In this document: positions 52,268-64,000 of the stretch, piece by piece
How positions within the stretch are numbered: position 1 is the first letter of the stretch
How the letters are laid out: each line of letters opens with the position of its first letter
DNA from: Agarophyton chilense
Taxonomy: Eukaryota; Rhodophyta; Florideophyceae; Gracilariales; Gracilariaceae
Length of the DNA stretch: 64,000 nt
Direction: 5' to 3'
Assembly: GCA_030374765.1 (NCBI GenBank)
Contig: JARGXX010000098.1
Location: 186,001-250,000 of the forward strand
Notes under the pieces: model-generated
The model's input: the letters and a program-made list of their open reading frames with translations, nothing else
Told to the model about the DNA's origin: nothing
Database searches by the model: none
Translations under genes and position numbers: made by a program

Positions 52268-53955
52268 CTACCGGCTGGTATGATTATGCAGCATGTCACG
52301 AAGTTCATCACGATCGACCTGCATCTGGGCTTCGGAAAATTCTGCATCCAATAGGAATAGCCTCAAAGGACCCAAGAAAGGATCCTCTGCATCATTCGGT
52401 TGCTCGGGAAACCCATGATAATACGCAGGTTGGGAACTTAAAGCCGGCACGGGCTGAGAAGATATGAAAGGCGAAATAACCACAATAGGCACAGTACTGG
52501 ATAGCTGTGGCTCATTCTCAAACCCGAGATGCGCATCCCAACCTTGAGATTTTTCGTATCCTTGTTCCACGAATTCAGAAGGTGTCGATTCATAGACACA
52601 ACCCGTACTTTTATTTAAAGGGAGTTCTTTGAGATTCGCACGAAAATTGCAAGCCTCATCAGACGTCATCAGCTGAAGAGTCCCGGTGTTGTACCATATT
52701 AAGTCTCCAGCATTGGCTGTGTGACCCGGCGAGTGATCTTGTTGTCGCACCCGTGTGCCTCTCTCTGAATGCTCCAATGGACCTCCATCCCAGTCCATAC
52801 TGTCGATGAATTCCACCAAGAATAGGAACTCGTCGTATGGGCACGTGAGCTCAACAACAGGGAGAGGTCGAGCTGTCTGGCATATCCTCGCGCATTTGGC
52901 GACATGTACTACACACGAGAGGTGTGTTATACATCCCAGAAGATATAGACTGTCATCTTGGCAATAAACTCGGAGAATACTACCGTCCAGTGTTCCGAGA
53001 ACGGGTCGTCGATCAAAGCAGAACCAATATATGTTATTGTCGGAGGAAGCTCCACGGGACATCCAAAAGGACTCTCGATCGCCGCCCAATGTTCAATATT
53101 CGCTATTTGGCGTCCGACGCGGGCATTCAACCTAAATCGATCGATTTCGATTATTCGGTACGGTGCCGAGCACCCCAGACGGAATTTCGCGCGTCGTTCC
53201 CAACAGGGTTTTTACCAAAAGGGAATATATCCCTTGTGGAGAAAACAGAAACCCGCCCGAAGCAATGGTCGACGGAAGCAAAGTGCAGCGTCGGGCAGAG
53301 AGCCTTCAACGAGACACTCTTCGACATCGACTTCATATAATGCCTCTATATACGACTGTCCTTCGCCGTTGGTACGAGCCATCCAGGTATCCCGGTTCAA
53401 ATCTTCCGTGAGAACAACCATGCTGATAAAATAGCGCATACGCTGGTAAATCAGCTTAATGAACCGAGTTTGGCCGTCGTCTCTGCTTTCATTGGTATAT
53501 CACGCAACAGTGTTGTTCGGCAAGGCACAGTGAATCCGCCATTCGTAATTTTGAACCGTGTCATTCAGCAGACTATCCAGAAGGTAATCGCTAAAGACGT
53601 ACGTTCCTATCAACGTGTCATCGTAAAAAGAAATGGGGTCGAACTAGGGAGCGTGAGCGAAAAAATTCGCATCGTGTAAAGGTTCTCGTCCTACTTAGTC
53701 CGCTAGATGCAGGTAGTTGCGTAAGGAACGACGAGATGGAGCTTGAAAGACACCGCCAGGAGACACGTAAGCCGCGTTCGGCATCCCGCCAGAAACAGAA
53801 GGTTGCAACGGCAAAGAATAAAATCTGACGCGCAGAGCGGGACCCGATCTGAATGCAGAATGAACAGCGGATTTCGAGATGACGCCACTGCTGGCGAGAG
53901 CTCCCTCTGCTGGCGCATCCCCATTGTTGGATTCGTACGGAGTATTCGGGTTCAT
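52268..53955 (-). pseudogene. second copy of the antisense accessory gene
   Basis: From the ATG at 53955 the minus strand aligns end to end with the gene at 6999-8774. Shared blocks are AP-stop-FDPISFYDDTLI (APWFHPLAVRDEDLI in the intact copy), APYRIIEIDRF (VPYQNTEIERI), ELPPTITYIGSALIDDP (ELPPVFTYVGSSFLNDP), HWTVVFSEF (WWSVVVSEW) and WDGGPLEHSERG (WDEVPLENSQRI). Stops occur near 53690, 53630, 53515 and 53210, with a frameshift near 52930. The last 273 codons are open. It lies 198 bp beyond the chromodomain stop and 160 bp before the LTR, as in the intact element. Protein similarity outlasts nucleotide similarity. Confidence 0.8.
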
Positions 53956-54120
53956 CGCTGAATGATTGGAAACAGACTGGCGTGAATCGTCTAAGAGCGT
54001 GTTGAACTTGAATTTGGAAGGTGTTCGTAAGGACTAAGAAAACTCGGAAGACCGATGCATCATTCTGGCGCAGTATATAAAGACGTCTTCCGTCACTGTG
54101 ACTTCGCGCTTAAAGGGGAA

Positions 54121-54735
54121 TGTGTAGTTTTCGACAACTTCGGATAGTCCATGCATCTTTTTCTTCTTCAAAGTACGACGATACTCACATAAAGCTGTTA
54201 CGGCATGGATTGAGTTATGAGCAGCCTCCCACAGAGTTTGTATGTTTCACGTGCGAGTTGGCTCGCCACGGCGCATGTAGTGGATGGTCACGTGGAAGGT
54301 AAGTCTACTCTTCGTAGACGGAAGCCCATAAAAACCGGTTACCCTGTACTGTAAAGGGGCTAGTTGGCTTATCAAGTTCTATATCTAGATAGTAATTTGT
54401 TGCCCTCACCTCTGCGCACAGTACATATGGTACAGAGGTGAGCGCCAACTCCAGAATAAAGGAGACAATAACGTGTCATAACTGGCTTGTTCCTTATTCA
54501 GGGTTCCTTAATCGAAGATCCGGACAAGCTACAGCAAGTATTTGTCTGTTCAATAACGCTCGTAGTCTACCAACTACCCTCATTAGCAAGTGGGGCGCTA
54601 CAACTACCATATTCTATCTCGTTATTGCTGTAGCTCTATTACTCCCTTTATCCTTCGCCGAAAGCACCCCTATTGGCATTCCGATCGCTGTCGCAGATAT
54701 TTGCTCTCTCCGTTAAGGCGGATACTAAAAGTTTC
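54121..54735 (+). repeat. gypsy 3' LTR
   Basis: It begins TGTGTAG after the tract AAAGGGGAA. It matches the LTR at 62689-63357 throughout (shared blocks GGCGCATGTAGTGG, AGAGGTGAGCGCC, GGTTCCTTAA, GATCCGGACAAGCTA, TTTGCTCTCTCCGTTA). The right end near GATACTAAAA is approximate. Confidence 0.85.
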
Positions 54736-57700
54736 GCGAAATTTCATGTACACCGCGACTCTTTTATGCAATGCCAGAAATTTTTATTGACCTATCGAGG
54801 TATTCGATACCCCTGTCTACGAGCAATCGATGACTAACGCACAAAACGGCCCTTTGTACTAAATGATTTTGATTAGAATTCAACGGAAGTTAAATGACAT
54901 AGCTATAAAAGTGATACTAAAACAGTAGAAGTAAAAAAGTCGTGTAATGCAATGCCACGAGTCAAATTGGTCACGAAAATGTTCGGATGTTTTTTCTAAA
55001 TAGGCTAAATCAACAAGAAATGCATGTCTAGTTTCAAAAAACGAAGTCAGTGAATAAAAATTAGATTCAAATTTTCGACAAGCGCAAAGAAAAGAGTATA
55101 AAATGCATGATCTAGAAAATATGTCTACGGTATCTCTCAATGAGTCCAAGCTTTCAAAAAATTAATGCCATCAACGACAAGATATCGAGAGCCTTTAGTT
55201 TTGAAGACAACAAAAATAATTCCAACAAGAGAGGTAAAGAAACGAAGAAAGTGATAGTAAAAAATTGAAGAATATGAAGTGAAGAAGAGAGCGAAAAACT
55301 AATAATCTAAATAATCTACAGAATCCTTGTAAAGATAAATGAAAACTGTTTCGATGAAACTCTTGTTGAAGTAGAGGAGACAGAAAGAACGTGAGCTACA
55401 CTGATCACTCTTTGATATGTGTGAGTACTCCCGCAGGCAAACAAATCCAGAGCAAAAAACCTTTTCTTAAAAGGTTTATTTGGTGTCCCAGAGCAGTGTC
55501 CGAGACATTATATAGGGTTTAGTACTGTAGTGAATCTCCCTGCATACGTTTAAAAAACTAGGGTACATATCTCAAATAGTCAACAAGGCTGTATCAACAT
55601 CCATAAGTAACAAACCGACCTTCGACAAACTTCGAATTGAAAGCCACCTAAGAAGGTTTCATGCACCTTATAGTGGTTGGGCTACAAATAAATTTGAGAT
55701 AGTATAAGATCAGTAAAAGAAGAAGTAAAATTAGATGCAAATGAAAGATGCAATAAAGCAAACAAGACGCACGATGGAGTTAACAGACATGGAAAAGATA
55801 AACTCGACAATGAATGAACGGTGCAGCATTGCAGAAAAACTCTACAAAGGGGCGACGTACTGATCGCATACAGAGAAGAAAAAGTGATCGATAAAGACAG
55901 ATTAAGTGTGCTACATTTGATGTCCATCGGGGATAGTGTTCCATCGTGCGCGGTCCTTATCAAAGAGTTAGAAACTTCGCGTGGAAGACATAAATTAAAG
56001 AAGCACACTAGGGGCTGGCTTTAATGAACAAAGAGGATTGCCAAGGTGCCATCACCAAAGTATGTAATAGCATACGACTGTGTTGACTTCCTACTGTATA
56101 GCAGACCATCTCTTGTTCATAAACGTCGCAAATGTTTCCTTCTTCATATCAAGATCCACTTGTTGACATTGACTCTAGAAACAATATATCGACAAATAAA
56201 GCAAAAATGTGCCCCATATCCAATCATAAAACCGCCCACAAAACATTCCGAAAACATTTTCCATACACAAAATTACTCATAAAAGAGTGGTTTCTCATCT
56301 AACACATTGGCGCCTCTACGAATAGTAAACCATGTCAAAGTTCAAAATTTAATTTGCACTTTAGAATCTTTTTTGCAACAGTTGTACGGTCATAATCTTT
56401 GCAACGGCACCGTCGTGAGGCCGGATTTCAGCGGTTTATGCGCAGTATTATTCGTTTGCGTTTGTCATCAGTAGCAAACATTTTCAGCATAGCGTCATTA
56501 CCCGATTGATGTGCTCCGCGTACGCGTTGTACACGCCTGCGCGCCTGGTCACTCCGATTGGGGAGTGATTGGGACCCATGTGGCATGGTTGGCTTTCAGT
56601 AAGTCAAAATAGCTTTTCACAATGTAATCCTAGTTTGCTAGGAAGTTAAATACATTAAAATGAACTACATTCAGGCTCGAGGACCTCGCAATAACTTACA
56701 GCAGTCCTCTCTAACTGGGGTTTCTGGCTATCAGTGGTTTTTCCTTTCGTGTGCTAAAACTCTCTACGAACGTTGAGCAACTTGTTCCATGGAATACGTA
56801 GTAATCCTGCATATTAAAGAGACTTTTTCCACTGTTGCTTAGTTTTATTTTCTCTTTCACGCGTTCTCGTCCCTTTACAAAGTTTGTCCCTTTTTATGCT
56901 TTGGGCTCATCAGCCCCACTGTCCAGCTCCGGCTCTTCGGGAAACCTATTTTAGCCTCTAAAGTACCTCCTTGGAGAAATTCCCCACCAACGTGGACAGA
57001 ATTCTCTCTCGAGCAAGACTCTTCTTGCCTATACGTCCCACTTGTCACGTCATTCTGCCTTGAGCATACACCTGGACTGTGTTATACAGACCCAGAAAGA
57101 CCATGTCTATGTTTTAATCTCTAGAGATAAGGATTTGAACATTTTCTTTTTGCTTTGGCTTCGGATATATCACGACAAATTGGTCAATCTACATAGAACT
57201 ATTCAAAAGAGACATCTGACACATATATGATTTGTTTACCGTTCTCGAATGATTCCACAACCCAGAACTCATTTCTCATTCGCTGGATTTGTGGTTACTT
57301 CGTCTAAAAGTCCGAATGACCCTGACACCGAAGAGAATATTGCGGTGTGATACAAAAACCATCAGATACCGCCCCCGTTATAACGCACAGCCACTCCGCT
57401 CTTTACGTGTCACCCACAATTGGCCTTCAAAATAAGAAGAGGTTCTTTTTGTTCCTCTCACTTATGCTTATCTCGAAGCTCAACTAGGAAAGGCCAGGGT
57501 CTCGAAGGAGCCAAAACGAAGCATCGAATGCGGCTGGAACGATCCCATGTCTGGCTCAGATCCGTCCTCTGGCAAGGATTTACCGGCTAGCAACAATTCA
57601 TATCATTCCAGAGAGGATGAAATCAATATCGACAACGAAGCAATATTGCAATGTTCAACGATAAGAAAATTCAGAAAGACGTTCGGGTTCTTCCTCTCAC

Positions 57701-58768
57701 GAGGCGGATCTAGTAGGAGATATTTTTTAAAAGCGGAAGGATCAAATTGGCTAGAGAAAGTGAGATACGAACGTAGAAGGTATACAAACAGAAGCACCAG
57801 GCGGCTATTAGGAGACAGAGCGGTCGAATATCGCCATGAAAAGTCAGGAACATGAGAAAGGTAAGAAATAATTTGAAATCAGGAGCAAAAACGGTCGGGA
57901 TAGTCCCTGATCTGCACGGACGACCAAGACAAAAGGTTAGAGATGCTTATCGTTCACACTCATAAATGGCGCCCGAACTCGGGGTTTTCAGTGCTCCATA
58001 GCTCATATTTTACTGCAATTTGGATTCTTTTCTAAATAAAAAATGAAAACAGATACTAGATTTGACCTTGTTTTTCGTCCACGCGCACCCGTCCGGATGT
58101 CTCGCTGCCCGTCTTGCCTCGGTGTATTTTCCTCCATTGTTTGTTAATTTGTCCGTAACTTGCATCTCCGTACAGTTATATGGCAATGAAATGTGAGCAG
58201 ATTGCCTTCAACAGACATGTCTCCATACCGCCCGTCTGTATGACACTGCAGCTCAGCCGCACGGTTCCGCCACTTTACTACAGACCTCCGTTCCTAGAGA
58301 ACGCTTTGTCCTCGGATCTTAAAGCTTTTTAGGGCAGACGGGCAGGTCAGATCTACTAAACAAGAGCTCCTGGTAATGGCGCGTGAAGCACCGAGTGGGC
58401 GCGCCCCGCAGTACTTCCCCAGAACGGAGAGAGGTTTTTGTCGCATGTTTTTTCGTGCTAGTACTTAAAGAGCGCGTAGAGAGTCAAAACATCTGAATGG
58501 TGACCTCGTAGAAACGCGAGGGGGCGTGCAAACCGCCACGAAGAAATGTTCCAGTCGATCCTTACCGAGTCCGAGGTCAATTTTCAGCCCCTCTCATTCT
58601 GTGCGGCCCTTTCAAATAGAGATTCCGAAGTGGGGACCGCATCCCAAGGAGTTTTTGGTGTCTCCACTGTATTCAGTATGGTGCTGAGCGCTTTTGAATT
58701 TACACTTCGTGGGTTCGTTCGGTTATTTTGGGGCGCGCCCGAAACCGTTCTAGGAAATTCAGCTTGCC
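54736..58768. other. AT-rich gene-poor stretch
   Basis: About 4 kb with no credible gene. At 57690-57710 the string TTCCTCTCACGAGG and its surroundings resemble part of the 865-bp gypsy LTR (about 6133), perhaps a degraded LTR relic. Short ORFs (for example 55821-56024, 57547-57855, 58546-58854) show no domain. Confidence 0.45.
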
Positions 58769-59273
58769 TAGTGTCTACAAGCCCGGAGGAATGGCCTCAC
58801 CTGAGGCCAGCTTGGCCTCATTTGAGGCCAAAATTTCTCTTAAAAAGTAACTGAATTTTAGTCAAGATATGAAATTTCAAATTTCGAACAGAAAGAAAGA
58901 AAATAAAAATAAAAACCATGCATCTTTATCGTTAAGGTAAAGCCTCGTTAATCTATTCAAACAGAGCATTAATAATCTTCTTTAAAACGATCTAATTTTT
59001 GTGTAGCAAACTTAAGTCGTCGCAGAAAAGCAACAACCAACTATTTTTGGCCTCGAACTATCCAATAAAACATATCAAAAGGAAATATCTCTTTCAATCA
59101 TCTAGAAATGCATATTTCAAATCTTGAGGTCATCAAAGGAAGAGTGTTTGGCAATATTTTCCAGTTATGCAGAGCTTTTAGATTGCATTTATTGCCTAAT
59201 TACAGAGAAATAAAAAGTGGCCTCATATGAAGCCAATTGTCTTCAAATGAGGCCATCGGTCGTATAGACACTA
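58769..59273. mobile_element. about 500-bp MITE with long inverted ends and TA target duplication
   Basis: The left end TA-GTGTCTACAAGCCCG and right end CGGTCGTATAGACAC-TA are inverted copies. The inverted region continues inward through ATGGCCTCACCTGAGG and its partner near 59220-59254, giving arms of about 65 bp. The interior is AT-rich and noncoding. A TA duplication is the mark of Tc1/mariner/pogo-type transposition, and a pogo-like transposase relic lies 1.5 kb away. Confidence 0.75.
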
Positions 59274-60793
59274 TATGCTTCGCGTTTGTGAGCTCGGGTC
59301 GAACAGGAAATGGCCTCTATTTAATTTAAAAATGCAGCGAGGTGACCTTAGCCAAGCATGGAAGCCAGCGGTAGAACTTCCTGCAGGAATGAAGGCGCAC
59401 AAAGGGGGTTGGTAGTAATGATAGTAAGAGTGTTGGGAAGAGCCGGTGCAGAAGCTTGAATTTGCGGTTGTCCCGAGGAGCTGCAATTCGTTTGTTGTTT
59501 CTGATTGGGTTTTTTTTGACATTGTTCTGATAATTGTGGGGTTAGGACCGGTCGCAACTATTATTCGGGCGTAGGTGGCCGTGGGAGTAAAACCAATGTA
59601 TTTCCACTCAAAAGTTGAAGAAGGGGGAGGGAAGACTTTGAAAAAGGATGTGTAGTAGGAGTGGATTAGAATGGACTGGTGGGAGTTTGCGTTTCTGCAG
59701 TGCGCCATGGGAACAAGTTGTTCGAGGAGAGCGACAATCGACAGAGAGGTGTCTAGAGCGCAGAATATTGTGACGGGGTTTGCTGTAAGGAGGTTCGTAT
59801 ACATGAATTCTGAGCATGGTTTATTGGATGCGAGAGTGAGGGCTGTGGAAAAAAACGTGGATGAGTTAAAGGCAGGGGTAAATGTCGTGGAGAGTCTCGA
59901 GGATGTTTTGTGACAGTGAGATTCAGGGTTATAAGGGGTGGAGGGCACAGAGTGTTTCTTGAGAGTAATGAGGATGTATATTATGTGAAAGGGTCTTAGA
60001 ATGTGAAGGAGAAAAAGGGGAGAGCTGGGAAAAAAGGCCGACTTTTGTGTGCGATATGATGGGGGAGAAATAAAGGGTAAAGGTTGGCGAGAGGAAACGA
60101 AATTAAAACGAGAGTGAGGTAGGCGGGTTCAAAAATTCGGAGACTTCTATCAGGGAGGCGGCGAGGTTTTAAGTGGAGAAAGATAGTAAGAGGTGGGGTG
60201 CTCTGAAGGAAAAGGAGGCGCGTGGTGGGGCTTAAGTTGGTAAGGAGGAGGTTCAGATTCCTCGTCAGAAAGTCTATGCTCAGACGCTCCCTGATACAAT
60301 AACGTAACTGCCACCAGTCTGAGAGTGCTTCTGAAAGCGAAGAATGATAGATACAATACTTCGATAGTGAGGTGATTGAAGAGTTGATTTGTGTTCGGTA
60401 AATAGAAATAAACTAGCGTTTCGTTTTCATTGAATTAGGTGCGAAACCGCACTTTAATGTCCTTCCATTCCGCATTTGCATGCGGTATTATTCGCGTGAA
60501 TGCGCGAAGGTACAGAATACGAATATTGGGACTTCGTTGATTGTACCCTTCCAGAAAAGGAAAATAGAACACAGAAAAAGTGGAAAGAGAGCCATTAGCA
60601 TTTTGCTCTCTCTATATGGATCTTTGGTACGTCTATCCGATTGAAATCCTCTTTATCTTGGCTCTAGTACACGCAATCGTCATCAGAAACCTTTCTCATT
60701 GAGTTCCTACACCTTCATCGTCAGAAATCGGTACCACGACCAAAGATATCTGACACTTGTTGTTTTTAACAATAGAAACAGTTCAAACCGAGT
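59274..60793. other. intergenic, strand-biased purine/pyrimidine sequence
   Basis: From about 59280 to 60360 the plus strand is strongly purine-rich, which leaves long but unconvincing ORFs on both strands (225 codons on minus at 59271-59948, 80 codons on plus at 59671-59913). No domain, repeat or RNA gene is seen. Confidence 0.4.
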
Positions 60794-62673
60794 ATGGCTC
60801 CAAAACGGCATGCAAGGCAAGTCCGCTCGTTAACTAATTTCGATGTATTCTCTGTCTCCAGCTTTTGCGTGCAGATTGCTTCCTTGCTTAAGAAGTCCAC
60901 TGTGCAATATGGTTATTTTTTCAGTGCGAAAGCAATATCCTTCTATAAAAAGAGCCAAGAACAACTCAATCAACTACTTGAACAACGAAAACAAGCCATA
61001 GTACTACTGCAAGAACAGAAGATTGTTCACAGTTTTTGTGATTGCACTTGTCTGTCAATCGGCACAGTTCATCGTCTGCAAAAAGCGATGGACAAGTCCA
61101 AACAAAGTGGCACTACATGTTGCGAAAGTATGCACCATTCTCGTGTTGGTCGTCCCACAATGCTCTCCGAGAACGAAGAGGAGATGATTGTTGACAGATT
61201 TAAAATGATTGCGTCTCGAGGCTTTGCGGCGACTGTTGACGTTCTGAAAGCTATTGAGAGAAAGATTGCAAAAGACGGATGACGAGGTTTCCAGAATGGT
61301 TACCCACCCAACGACTGTATGAGGAGCTTCCAAGCAAGGCACCATGACAAAACCCTTCGAAAGACAGAGAACAAGAAATCTACAAAAATAGCGGCAGAAC
61401 ATCCGCACCATGTTGAGAGCTTTGTCCGTGTTTTAAAAGAGTGCGAAAAAGCCAATCCAGGTATACTGAATTACCTGCAACGCATCTTGAATATGTATGA
61501 AACAATGGTTGGAGGATAGTAAGGTAAGCTTACGAAGTCCTTCGTTGCATCATTCACACATTGCAGTGGATACAACATGTCGTTCACCAAGCCAGATAAA
61601 ATATTTGACAGCTTGTGTGATAGCTTCTGCAACTGGCACTGTACTGCATCCATTCCTTATATATACGGGAAAGAGGAATATGATGCGAAGGTATGATCCA
61701 CTTCCTTCTGAAAGTTTCAAAGACTGTAACGGCGTCCTGCATTGGTTGACACCTGAAGAATGGTATCCAGGCCATTCCTCAGCATGAGGCACAGAAAATG
61801 GCTTAATGAAAATGGAAATAATTGAATACCTCATGAGTAATATTAATTCAAACACCAAAAGGAAACCGAAACCAAACTACAAGGTGCTGCTTCTCCTTGA
61901 TGGACAAAAGTCTCGAAACGGGTTCTCATCGTTAATGAATGAAAAACTATTTGACACCGACATCATCCGTAGCCCGGCTAATACTTCTCATTTTCTGCAG
62001 GGCTGCAATAACTCCATCAACCGTGTATTTCAGAAGATAGTGCGGCAGACACATGAAAATCTTAACTCGTCTTCAATATGTCACTTTGCCGATATGGGAA
62101 TGCGCATTAAGCTTGCGGTTGCAGGATACCGTTCACTGACGAAATCTGTGGTGGAATAGGTTTTTGTAGACATTAGTCTGTGGCCAATGGACTTTTGCTT
62201 CTTAGATTGGGCACAAATAAATAGAGCGTAAGCTATGCAATCCTAGACACGAGGTTTCAAAGACTGAAAATGGGGAGAATATTCCAACATGTGAAGGAAG
62301 CGAAGGCTTTTCTTGATAAACACACGACTCCCCACCAAACGTGGAAGTCACTCACTGCGTACGTGAAGGGGACAACACAGGTAGAGGATATAATCGAAAA
62401 ATGCATACCAACAACAAAACGGGAGTTATAGTATACGGTTTAAAACAGGTCTGGTTTTCCTCCCTCGAGCGCCGCGCCGGCTTCCTACTTAGCTCACAAT
62501 CAAATGATTGCATCACAAAACAAAAGATCCAAGAAGCCGAGGAAGCAGTGGAAACAAAGAGAAAACTTGCGCAAAATCGACAGGAAAAGCGACGAGCATC
62601 GGAGATTAAGAAAAAGGAACGAAAGCGAGAAAAGGCGGCCAGGCATGAGGGGAACCAGAAAAGTTGCTCTTAA
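60794..62673 (+). pseudogene. pogo/Tigger-like (DDE_1) transposase relic
   Basis: The first ORF ends with a helix-turn-helix-like part and GRPTMLSENEEEMIVDRF, typical of pogo/Tigger DNA-binding ends. After several breaks the DDE_1 core is visible: KYLTACVIASATGTVLHPFLIYTG (61600-61680), then YKVLLLLDGQKSRNGF and SPANTSHFLQGCNNSINRVFQKIVRQ (61880-62040), the second catalytic block. A basic coiled tail follows (62500-62673). Stops at 61280, 61520, 61785 and 62159, with frame changes, make it dead. The gypsy LTR at 62689 starts 16 bp after its end. Confidence 0.8.
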
Positions 62674-62688
62674 GAGAAAGTTGAAGGA

Positions 62689-63357
62689 TGTGTAGTATTC
62701 TACTATGTCGGGGAATCCTGTATGTTGGTTTTTCGCGAAGTCGCGGTTGGAACTCATAAGTGAGTGATGTCATCAAACTTGTGATATGAAACGGCACACC
62801 GCGTAGGATGCTTAGAGGCAGAATTTCTTAGAGCGACACGTGGTATCACGAGTGGAATTGCTTGCAACGGCGCATGTAGTGGCGATCCACGTGGCTGGTT
62901 TTACTACCCTTTGTAGCTAGACGTCCATTAGGGACCGTACCCATACAGTGGTTTGGCTAAGTGGCTGACCACTGGGTATTATTTATATATTTACTTGGGC
63001 ACTCACCCTGGTACACAGTATATAGTGTACAAGAGGTGAGCGCCGACTCCAAGTAAAGGAGAGAACATGGGCATCATGAGTATTCTGTTCCTCGCTTAGG
63101 ATTCCTTAACCGGAGATCCGGACGATCTATAATAGATAGTCAGCCGTTAACCACTTCACGAGCCGTCTCGTACCTACGTCCCATCAACGTTTTACAGTTG
63201 CACTGTTCACCCTCGCTGGCGAGTAGTGGCCTTACACCCCACTTCCAGCTCGCTGGTGTTGTAGCTCTACCACCCCTTTTCTTTCGCCGCAAGCAACCCA
63301 TCGGCAGTCCAAACGCTGTCGCAGGTGTTTGCTCTCTCCGTTAGAGCGGGTACTATA
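62689..63357 (+). repeat. gypsy 5' LTR
   Basis: It begins TGTGTAGTATTC and ends near GGGTACTATA. It matches 54121-54735. It is about 670 bp long. Confidence 0.85.
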
Positions 63358-63359
63358 AG

Positions 63360-63375
63360 TGGTCTCCCGACTTAG
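63360..63375 (+). promoter_or_regulatory. primer-binding site
   Basis: TGGTCTCCCGACTTAG is identical to the site of the 6088-17488 element, although the LTRs of the two differ. Both elements therefore use the same tRNA primer, probably tRNA-Tyr. Confidence 0.75.
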
Positions 63376-63572
63376 AACCACTGTGGTCAGCTGCACTGAA
63401 CAATTCGCTCTTGGAACGAGGAATCGATATCGATACTTGGAAGAAGTGGAATCACTACAGTTATTGTTTATCTAACCACCTCCGGCAATTGCGGAATTCA
63501 TCGTGGTTGAACACGTGGTCGAGAAGTCGAAGACAACATTTGGTTCGCACCTAGACTCAGGTTTGGTCTAGG

Positions 63573-64000
63573 ATGCAGAACACCCGAAGCCCGTCGAGTA
63601 CTGGTCGCCCCAGTCCTGCGGGACCACCCCCGAAACCGAGGCTCGCCTCATCTGTTGAAGCCGGAGAGCGGCTGTATCGTCAAGCGATGTCGCGCTCACG
63701 CTCGGTGAATGATGAACGAGATCTCTCGGATGTACCGGCCCCTGTGGCAGCGGCAGTCACGCCCACCACAGAAGCCGTAGTTGACCCTGAGGTCGTCGGA
63801 CCTCAAGAAGAGGATGATTCGCGCAGGGAAGTGCGTCGTCTCAAGTCTGAGTCAAACGCTTCGCATGTGCGCATGGATTCGTTGGAATCGCAGATCGCTG
63901 CTCTCATCGCTGATGTTGAACAATTACGCAGTGCGCATCAAGCACTCATTCGTCAAGACGATGGGAAGCAGGTATCTGCATTAGTGAAAACATTACGTGA
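63573..64000 (+). CDS. gag: gypsy gag, N-terminal part (runs off the window)
   Basis: From the ATG at 63573 the frame is open to the window end (142 codons). It starts MQNTRSPSSTGRPSPAG, Pro-rich and basic, with RLYRQAMSRSRSVNDERDL, then acidic sequence and a coiled-coil-like segment (VRRLKSESNASHVRMDSLES, IADVEQLRSAHQALIRQ). Its order matches gag of the intact element (basic, then coil) and the decayed gag at 42690-44697. The capsid domain should lie just beyond the edge. Confidence 0.85.
   Translation, partial: MQNTRSPSSTGRPSPAGPPPKPRLASSVEAGERLYRQAMSRSRSVNDERDLSDVPAPVAAAVTPTTEAVVDPEVVGPQEEDDSRREVRRLKSESNASHVRMDSLESQIAALIADVEQLRSAHQALIRQDDGKQVSALVKTLR

Larger units (their letters stand above)
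42690..54735 (+). mobile_element. decayed Ty3/gypsy chromovirus with nested insertions
   Basis: The order is gag remnant, pol 5' half, a 3.8 kb foreign block (46951-50737), pol 3' end with chromodomain, antisense accessory gene, polypurine tract AAAGGGGAA (54112-54120) and 3' LTR (54121-54735). It is a relative of the 6088-17488 element and close to the one beginning at 62689, whose LTR and gag match it. Many stops and frameshifts, and active-site changes (protease DTG to NNG, RT YLDD to YLGD), show it is dead. No 5' LTR was found. Confidence 0.9.
62689..64000 (+). mobile_element. 5' part of another Ty3/gypsy element, cut by the window end
   Basis: It consists of the 5' LTR (62689-63357), primer-binding site (63360-63375), leader and an open gag start (63573 onward). 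Unlike the 42.7-54.7 kb relative it shows no stop in the visible gag, so it may be a younger copy. Confidence 0.9.

Noticed and set aside
57540-57960. Possible solo LTR of the 11.4-kb gypsy family
   Set aside because: Only a short block (TTCCTCTCACGAGG and a few neighbours) matches; it is too little to call without alignment.
59271-59948. 225-codon minus-strand ORF
   Set aside because: It lies in strongly purine/pyrimidine-biased sequence that lacks stops by composition; no domain is visible and an ORF on the other strand overlaps.

Overview
This is a nuclear eukaryotic window made mostly of transposable elements, with a small island of compact host genes. Host genes lie in the middle (about 19.6-31.5 kb) and are intron-poor: only one small intron (81 nt) is clear. 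They encode a basic low-complexity protein with an RVSF docking motif, a DUF4291 protein, dolichyl-phosphate mannosyltransferase (DPM1), a probable plastid S4 RNA-binding protein, a patatin-like lipase, an NmrA+CIA30 protein of the HCF173 type, and a long TACC coiled-coil protein that also carries a TOG/HEAT-like segment. HCF173-type and transit-peptide-bearing proteins point to a photosynthetic eukaryote. Compact, nearly intron-free genes among LTR-element islands fit a red alga (florideophyte-like). That assignment is inference; no rRNA or organelle marker is present.

Layout. 0-1.9 kb: a decayed PIF/Harbinger transposon. 2.0-5.7 kb: a tandem array with CACGTG boxes, then a decayed Ty1/copia element with short LTRs. 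6.1-17.5 kb: a nearly intact 11.4 kb Ty3/gypsy chromovirus on the minus strand. It has 865-bp LTRs, a perfect TTTCT target duplication, intact gag and pol joined by a textbook -1 frameshift site, and a long ANTISENSE accessory gene between pol and the 3' LTR. 17.7-18.5 kb: a MULE remnant. 19-31.6 kb: the host genes. 33.3-37.5 kb: a DNA transposon whose single large ORF joins a piggyBac-like DDE domain, a YqaJ-like PD-(D/E)XK nuclease and a zinc ribbon. 38-39.4 kb: gene fragments (RING finger, cullin C-terminus). 42.7-54.7 kb: a decayed relative of the gypsy element, nested with a copia remnant and a fragment of a third gypsy-type element. 54.7-62.7 kb: AT-rich sequence with a TA-flanked MITE and a dead pogo/Tigger-like transposase. 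62.7-64 kb: the 5' LTR, primer-binding site and start of gag of another gypsy element, which runs off the window.

The most interesting observation is the antisense accessory gene. Three diverged copies, in three different element remnants, lie in the same position (between the chromodomain and the 3' LTR) and the same antisense orientation. They are recognisably homologous at protein level, although nearby noncoding sequence is not. I recognise no known family in it. It looks like a conserved, undescribed component of this retroelement lineage.
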